Both the position numbers and the translations under genes were made by a program. Below the pieces are notes generated by a model. It did no database searches. It had not been told where the DNA came from and saw only the letters and a list, made by a program, of their open reading frames with translations. Positions 45,201-48,547 of a stretch of 48,547 nt of DNA are shown one piece after another (positions within the stretch are counted from its first letter, which is position 1; every line of letters begins with the position of its first letter). The stretch comes from Enterococcaceae bacterium (lineage in GTDB: Bacteria > Bacillota > Bacilli > Lactobacillales > Enterococcaceae): assembly GCA_022649665.1 (NCBI GenBank), contig JALCOL010000016.1, positions 1 through 48,547 of the forward strand, given 5' to 3'.

Positions 45201-45607
45201 TGGCTGGAGCAAATGTAGAATTATTGAACGGTTTGGCGCTTGCATATGTCGGCGATGCGATCTATGAAGTGTATATCCGCGACCATTTGATCTCCCGCGG
45301 CTTGACAAAGCCGAAAAGACTTCATCAAAAGGCGACGCACTATGTTTCTGCGAAGGCGCAAGCGCACATGATGGAAATGCTGCTCGCAGAAGGAAAGCTG
45401 AATGAAGCGGAAAGCGAGATCTATCACCGCGGACGGAATGCGAAAAGCCACACTTCGGCTAAAAATGCCGATATCGTTACTTACCGGGTCGCGACCGGTT
45501 TTGAAGCACTGCTGGGTTATCTGCATTTGACCGGCCAGACAAAACGGCTGGAAGAGCTGGTCGCGCGCTGCATTCGGCTGGTGGAGGATGAAAATGAAAA
45601 ACAATAA
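45200..45607 (+). CDS. mrnC: Mini-ribonuclease 3
   Basis: MrnC matures 23S rRNA. The 135-residue protein has only the RNase III catalytic fold, without a double-stranded RNA-binding domain: LALAYVGDAIYEVYIRDHL holds the signature Asp and Glu, and ADIVTYRVATGFEALLGYL supplies the second acidic pair. The start ATG overlaps the cysS stop as TAATG. Its position between cysS and rlmB is conserved in Firmicutes. Confidence 0.95.
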   Translation: MAGANVELLNGLALAYVGDAIYEVYIRDHLISRGLTKPKRLHQKATHYVSAKAQAHMMEMLLAEGKLNEAESEIYHRGRNAKSHTSAKNADIVTYRVATGFEALLGYLHLTGQTKRLEELVARCIRLVEDENEKQ

Positions 45608-46394
45608 AAACAGGAAACAGCGCAAACCGCTGCATCAAACACGTGAAAACGCGAGTACTGCGCAAACGGATTTCGTTTACGGAAACTATGCAGTCGAAGA
45701 AGCGCTCGAACAAGAACGCGGGAACAAGCTTTTCATCCAAGAAGAATTGAGCGGCCGCCGCATCGATCATTTGAAAAATCTGGCAAAGGACAAAAAAGTC
45801 CCGATCCAGTGGGTGCCGAAAAACAAACTCGATGATTTGAGCGACAACGGTGTCCACCAAGGAGTCGTGCTCGGCGTTACCCCGTATAAATATTGGGGGC
45901 TTGAAGATCTTTTGAAAAAAGTCAAAAATGGCGACGCACCGTTTCTTTTGGTCTTGGATGAGATCGAAGACCCGCATAACTTTGGCTCGATCTTGCGGAC
46001 TGCTGACGCGGGCGGCGTTGACGGCGTGATCGTGCCGAAGCATCGCGCGAGCGGCATCACGAGCGTTGTCAGCAAAGCATCGACAGGCGCCGTCGAATAT
46101 ATGCCGATCGCACGTGTGACCAATCTCAGCCAAACGCTGAGTACTCTGAAAGAAGCCGGCTTCTGGATCTTCGGGACCGATGTCGCTGGAACGAACTATA
46201 CGAAGTGGAATGCTGCGGGTGCGGTCGCTTTGATCATCGGCAATGAAGGAAAAGGCGTCAGTGCCGGCCTTAAAAAGCAGGTCGATGAAATGCTGACGAT
46301 CCCGATGACTGGGCACGTCCAAAGTTTGAATGCCGGCGTGGCTGCCGGGATCTTGATCTATGAAGCATTTCGGCAAAGGGGTTTTTCGCAATGA
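45594..46394 (+). CDS. rlmB: 23S rRNA (guanosine-2'-O-)-methyltransferase, TrmH family
   Basis: The 266-residue SPOUT methyltransferase has a basic N-terminal extension, a substrate-binding L30-like domain (YGNYAVEEALEQ) and the trefoil-knot SAM motifs LVLDEIEDPHNFGSILRTAD, IIGNEGKGVS and IPMTGHVQSLNAGVAAGI. It probably methylates the equivalent of G2251. ATG at 45594 has GGAGG six bases upstream; ATG at 45588 is too close. It overlaps the mrnC end and the next start. Confidence 0.93.
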   Translation: MKNNKNRKQRKPLHQTRENASTAQTDFVYGNYAVEEALEQERGNKLFIQEELSGRRIDHLKNLAKDKKVPIQWVPKNKLDDLSDNGVHQGVVLGVTPYKYWGLEDLLKKVKNGDAPFLLVLDEIEDPHNFGSILRTADAGGVDGVIVPKHRASGITSVVSKASTGAVEYMPIARVTNLSQTLSTLKEAGFWIFGTDVAGTNYTKWNAAGAVALIIGNEGKGVSAGLKKQVDEMLTIPMTGHVQSLNAGVAAGILIYEAFRQRGFSQ

Positions 46395-46921
46395 AAAAAC
46401 AACTCCTTTTAGTCGACGGTTATAATATGATCGGCGCTTGGCCGGAACTAGTGCGGCTCAAGGGACAAGATAAGCTGGAAGATGCGCGTGAGGAACTATT
46501 GAAGCAGCTCTCAGAATACAGCAAGTACGAAGGGATCCCGCTCATCGTGGTGTTCGATGCACAATTCGTGCCTGGCATCCAGAAATCTTACCAGCAGTAT
46601 CAGCTGGAAGTGATTTTTACCCAAGAGGGCGAAACCGCCGACAGTTGTATCGAGCGCATGACTGGCGAGCGGAATGACCGCTTCACACAAGTCACAGTCG
46701 CAACCAGCGATTTGGCGGAACAATGGACGGTCTTTTCGCAAGGGGCACTGCGGATCAGTGCCAATGAACTGTATAAATCAGTCAAAAAGACACGTGAAAA
46801 AGTAAAAACACATGCCGAAGATCTTCATTTTCAGCATTTTCGCCGCAACTCGCCATGGACCGGTACACAACTTGGCGCTCTAGAGAAGCTGCGCAATCAG
46901 CTGACAAAAAAACACGAATAA
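46391..46921 (+). CDS. yacP: NYN-domain ribonuclease-like protein YacP
   Basis: The 176-residue protein opens with LLLVDGYNMIGAWPEL, the NYN/PIN-fold signature, and has VVFDAQFVPG and VATSDLAEQWTVF as further acidic motifs. The Bacillus relative YacP (Rae1) cleaves mRNA in the ribosomal A site. The start ATG overlaps the rlmB stop (ATGA), and the position after rlmB is conserved. The 71 bases that follow hold the sigma-factor hairpin. Confidence 0.9.
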   Translation: MKKQLLLVDGYNMIGAWPELVRLKGQDKLEDAREELLKQLSEYSKYEGIPLIVVFDAQFVPGIQKSYQQYQLEVIFTQEGETADSCIERMTGERNDRFTQVTVATSDLAEQWTVFSQGALRISANELYKSVKKTREKVKTHAEDLHFQHFRRNSPWTGTQLGALEKLRNQLTKKHE

Positions 46922-46940
46922 TGTTTTCTTTGCTATTTAT

Positions 46941-46985
46941 CCTCCTTTTTGTTATTTGATATCCTTTCAAATAACAAAAAGGAGG
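46941..46985 (+). promoter_or_regulatory. Perfect 18-bp inverted repeat burying the sigma-factor ribosome binding site
   Basis: CCTCCTTTTTGTTATTTG (46941-46958) is exactly complementary to CAAATAACAAAAAGGAGG (46968-46985) with a nine-base loop. The 3' arm contains the whole Shine-Dalgarno AAAAAGGAGG of the gene starting at 46993. In an mRNA starting upstream the site would be hidden. The following TATTTTT means it could also terminate yacP transcription. Confidence 0.75.
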
Positions 46986-46992
46986 TATTTTT

Positions 46993-47556
46993 ATGGAGCA
47001 CGAAAAAATGTTGAAACAAGCGAAATGCGGCAATGAGGAAGCGACTTCGAAATTATTGAAAAAATATCATCCATTGATCTTCAGCATGCAAAATAGGTAT
47101 TTTCTAAAAGGGTTCGATGCGGACGATTGGCTGCAAGAAGGCTCATTCGTTTTTGTCAAATCGCTGAATACATTTGATCTTTGCGGGAAGCAGACATTCG
47201 GCGCATATTTTAAGATCAATTTGAAGCGTCACATCATCAGCTTGATCAGAAAGCAAAGCGCGAAAAAGCGTTTCGGCGATCAGACCTCGCTGTCGCTCGA
47301 TCAAAAATTGTCCGAGCAAGGCGAAGGCTGTCTGAATTTTGGGATCGCTGCGCATAATGATGCCATGACGATGATCTTAGTGCGCGAAAGCCAACTGATG
47401 GCATGGGAAGAATTATCCGAATTCGAACAGAAAATCGAACTCGCTTTATTTCGCGGAGCAGATCCCGCTGAAATCGCCAGCGAACTTGGCTGCCCGCTCA
47501 AAAAAGTCAAAGCTGCGATCGAGCGCATCAAAAAGAAATTGAAGAATCATTTTTAA
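46993..47556 (+). CDS. Sigma-70-like factor of the SigH/ComX type
   Basis: The 187-residue protein has sigma region 2 (KKYHPLIFSMQNRYFLKGFDADDWLQEGSFVF, key residues DDWLQEG) and a C-terminal region 4 helix-turn-helix (ADPAEIASELGCPLKKVKAAIERIKKKL). Size and location after yacP match SigH in bacilli and the ComX/SigH-like factors of lactobacilli and streptococci, which switch on competence genes. In this clade the factor is often silent under laboratory conditions. Start ATG 46993 is eight bases after GGAGG inside the hairpin described separately. Confidence 0.88.
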   Translation: MEHEKMLKQAKCGNEEATSKLLKKYHPLIFSMQNRYFLKGFDADDWLQEGSFVFVKSLNTFDLCGKQTFGAYFKINLKRHIISLIRKQSAKKRFGDQTSLSLDQKLSEQGEGCLNFGIAAHNDAMTMILVRESQLMAWEELSEFEQKIELALFRGADPAEIASELGCPLKKVKAAIERIKKKLKNHF

Positions 47557-47670
47557 ATATCACAGGAAAAGAAAAAATTTGAGCATCTCACTGTACTTAG
47601 CGTAAGTAAGCGGTTACAATACGAATAGATCCTATTATTAAATGAAAATCAAAAAGGAGGAAGGAAGAGA

Positions 47671-48138
47671 ATGAAATACCCAAAAACAAAAGAAGTTTTG
47701 AATAATTTCGTAGCGGATTTGAGCCAAGGAGTTACGAAGATCCATCAAGTCCACTGGTATATGCGCGGTGTTGGATTTATGAAATTTCATCCATTAATGG
47801 ACGAATATATGGATGAATTGAATGGATATTTGGATGAGATCGCAGAACGGCTGATCGCTCTCGATGGAGATCCATATTCTACATTAGAAGAATTTGTTGA
47901 ACATTCCTGCATCAGCAGCGAAGTCGGCGACTGGAACAAGACGATGCAAGACCAGCTTGAAGTCGTGATCAAAGTATTCCGCTATTTGGCTGATAAATTC
48001 AAAGAAGGAATCGAGATCTCCGGCGAAGAAGGCGAAGATGTCAGCCAAGATATCTTTATTGGTGCACTGGGTTCGTTGCAAAAACACATCTGGATGCTTG
48101 AAGCACATTTGGATCGTGCGCCGCATCAAGACGTATAA
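47671..48138 (+). CDS. dps: Dps-family DNA-binding/ferritin-like protein
   Basis: The 155-residue ferritin-like protein has HQVHWYMRG near residue 26 and DEYMDELNGYLDEIAERL, which supply the inter-subunit ferroxidase His, Asp and Glu ligands. It should form a 12-mer that stores iron and detoxifies peroxide. There is no long basic N-terminal tail, so DNA binding may be weak. AAAGGAGGAAGG precedes ATG at 47671. A TACAAT at about 47614 could be its -10; the gap also has a CTTAGCGTAAG palindrome that might be an operator. Confidence 0.92.
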   Translation: MKYPKTKEVLNNFVADLSQGVTKIHQVHWYMRGVGFMKFHPLMDEYMDELNGYLDEIAERLIALDGDPYSTLEEFVEHSCISSEVGDWNKTMQDQLEVVIKVFRYLADKFKEGIEISGEEGEDVSQDIFIGALGSLQKHIWMLEAHLDRAPHQDV

Positions 48139-48171
48139 TTTATTCAAATAATTGAAGTAAAAGAGATCTGA

Positions 48172-48220
48172 GCCGAGAATCGAAGGGATTTTCATTAAAA
48201 TCTCGATTCTCGGCTTTTTG
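48172..48220 (+). terminator. Terminator after dps
   Basis: GCCGAGAATCGA pairs with TCGATTCTCGGC, extended by GATTTT/AAAATC inside, followed by TTTTT. It isolates dps from the rRNA promoters. Confidence 0.85.
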
Positions 48221-48223
48221 TAG

Positions 48224-48252
48224 TTGACAAGAAGAAATATACCTGATAAGGT
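48224..48252 (+). promoter_or_regulatory. rRNA operon promoter P1
   Basis: TTGACA (48224-48229) and TAAGGT (48247-48252) with a 17-base spacer. Upstream of two further promoters and the 16S leader. Confidence 0.75.
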
Positions 48253-48320
48253 AATGGAGTTGCTGTTTGGCGGCTTCGAAAGAAGCTGTAAAAAAAGATG
48301 GATAAAAGTAAAAAAACCAC

Positions 48321-48349
48321 TTGCATTTGTCAGCCAAAGCAGTTATGAT
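48321..48349 (+). promoter_or_regulatory. rRNA operon promoter P2
   Basis: TTGCAT (48321-48326) and TATGAT (48344-48349) with a 17-base spacer, preceded by an A-rich stretch that could act as an UP element. Confidence 0.65.
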
Positions 48350-48403
48350 TGTAAATGTCGCAAATGACAAATAACAACTCTTAAAAAAGTAAAAAATTTA
48401 TTG

Positions 48404-48432
48404 TTGACAAGTGAAACCGTTGATGATAAGAT
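48404..48432 (+). promoter_or_regulatory. rRNA operon promoter P3
   Basis: TTGACA (48404-48409) and TAAGAT (48427-48432) with a 17-base spacer, preceded by a run of A and T (TAAAAAAGTAAAAAATTTA) typical of a strong UP element. Confidence 0.8.
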
Positions 48433-48547
48433 ATAAGAGTTGACGCGAACAAGTCGCGTTCAGTGCTGACAAGCGCTGTGTAGACCTTTGAAAACTGAAC
48501 AAAGCAAAGACGAACCAATGTGCAGGGCGTTTCGAGCGATCGAAACA
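48433..48547 (+). other. Leader of an rRNA operon (16S gene starts beyond the window)
   Basis: The leader contains TTTGAAAACTGAACAAAG at about 48488, a sequence commonly found upstream of 16S rRNA in lactobacilli. Short inverted blocks (GACGCGAACAAGTCGCG) are probably part of the antitermination and processing stem. No mature rRNA sequence is present before the end of the window. Confidence 0.8.

Noticed and set aside
45477-46391. Minus-strand open frame of about 300 codons opposite rlmB
   Set aside because: Antisense to a recognisable methyltransferase; no ribosome binding site or known motif.

Overview
The window reads as a stretch of a Gram-positive Lactobacillales chromosome of intermediate G+C (Lactobacillaceae-like; I cannot name the species). 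The evidence is the Firmicutes gene order ymdB-ymcA-mutS-mutL and radA-PIN/TRAM-gltX-cysE-cysS-mrnC-rlmB-yacP-sigma factor, purine-rich ribosome binding sites (AGGAGG), a cysteine T-box, and a right edge that runs into a typical lactobacillar rRNA-operon leader.

Bases 1 to about 10,160 are a visibly more A+T-rich accessory block, best explained as the end of an integrative and conjugative (or mobilizable) element inserted at the 3' end of guaA. At the left edge is a truncated Rep_trans/MobT-type relaxase gene with a strong oriT-like double inverted repeat upstream of it. Next come a DUF2971-like gene and a tightly packed five-gene leftward operon. That operon combines a DUF4297/Cap4-like nuclease, a Rad50-like ATPase with a CxxC motif, a degenerate methylase-like subunit M, a very large GIY-YIG/SF2-helicase protein carrying the first half of an adenine methylase, and a separate gene carrying the NPPY half. 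It looks like a defence (restriction-type) operon with two modules. Four copies of TTGGCGGGGA, two on each strand, lie between the operon promoter and guaA and may be integrase arm sites, terminator stems, or both.

Bases 10,164 to 25,470 are core metabolism. guaA and coaA are transcribed leftward. Divergently there is a GDSL hydrolase, an RsmC-like methyltransferase and a LacI-family regulator, followed by a complete (deoxy)nucleoside uptake and salvage locus: pdp, deoC, cdd, a BmpA-type nucleoside-binding lipoprotein, a two-NBD ABC ATPase, two permeases, deoB, punA and deoD. Imported nucleosides are cleaved by the phosphorylases; (deoxy)ribose-1-P is converted by DeoB and deoxyribose-5-P is cleaved by DeoC. 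Two palindromes between the regulator gene and pdp are likely operators.

Bases 25,470 to 35,410 hold a small basic helical protein, a CPA1 Na+/H+ antiporter, an iron-type alcohol dehydrogenase, ymdB, ymcA, mutS, mutL and maf. A leftward yfhO gene follows. Between yfhO and dut is an unassigned promoter-leader-terminator unit. Then come dut, radA, a PIN/TRAM protein, gltX, a Cys T-box with cysE-cysS-mrnC-rlmB-yacP, a ComX/SigH-like sigma factor whose Shine-Dalgarno is buried in a perfect 18-bp inverted repeat, dps, and three tandem promoters feeding an rRNA operon whose 16S gene starts beyond the window.

The most interesting candidates are the five-gene defence operon with a methylase split exactly between motifs I-III and IV, the putative oriT and the guaA junction, the sigma-factor hairpin, and the unassigned leader RNA before dut.
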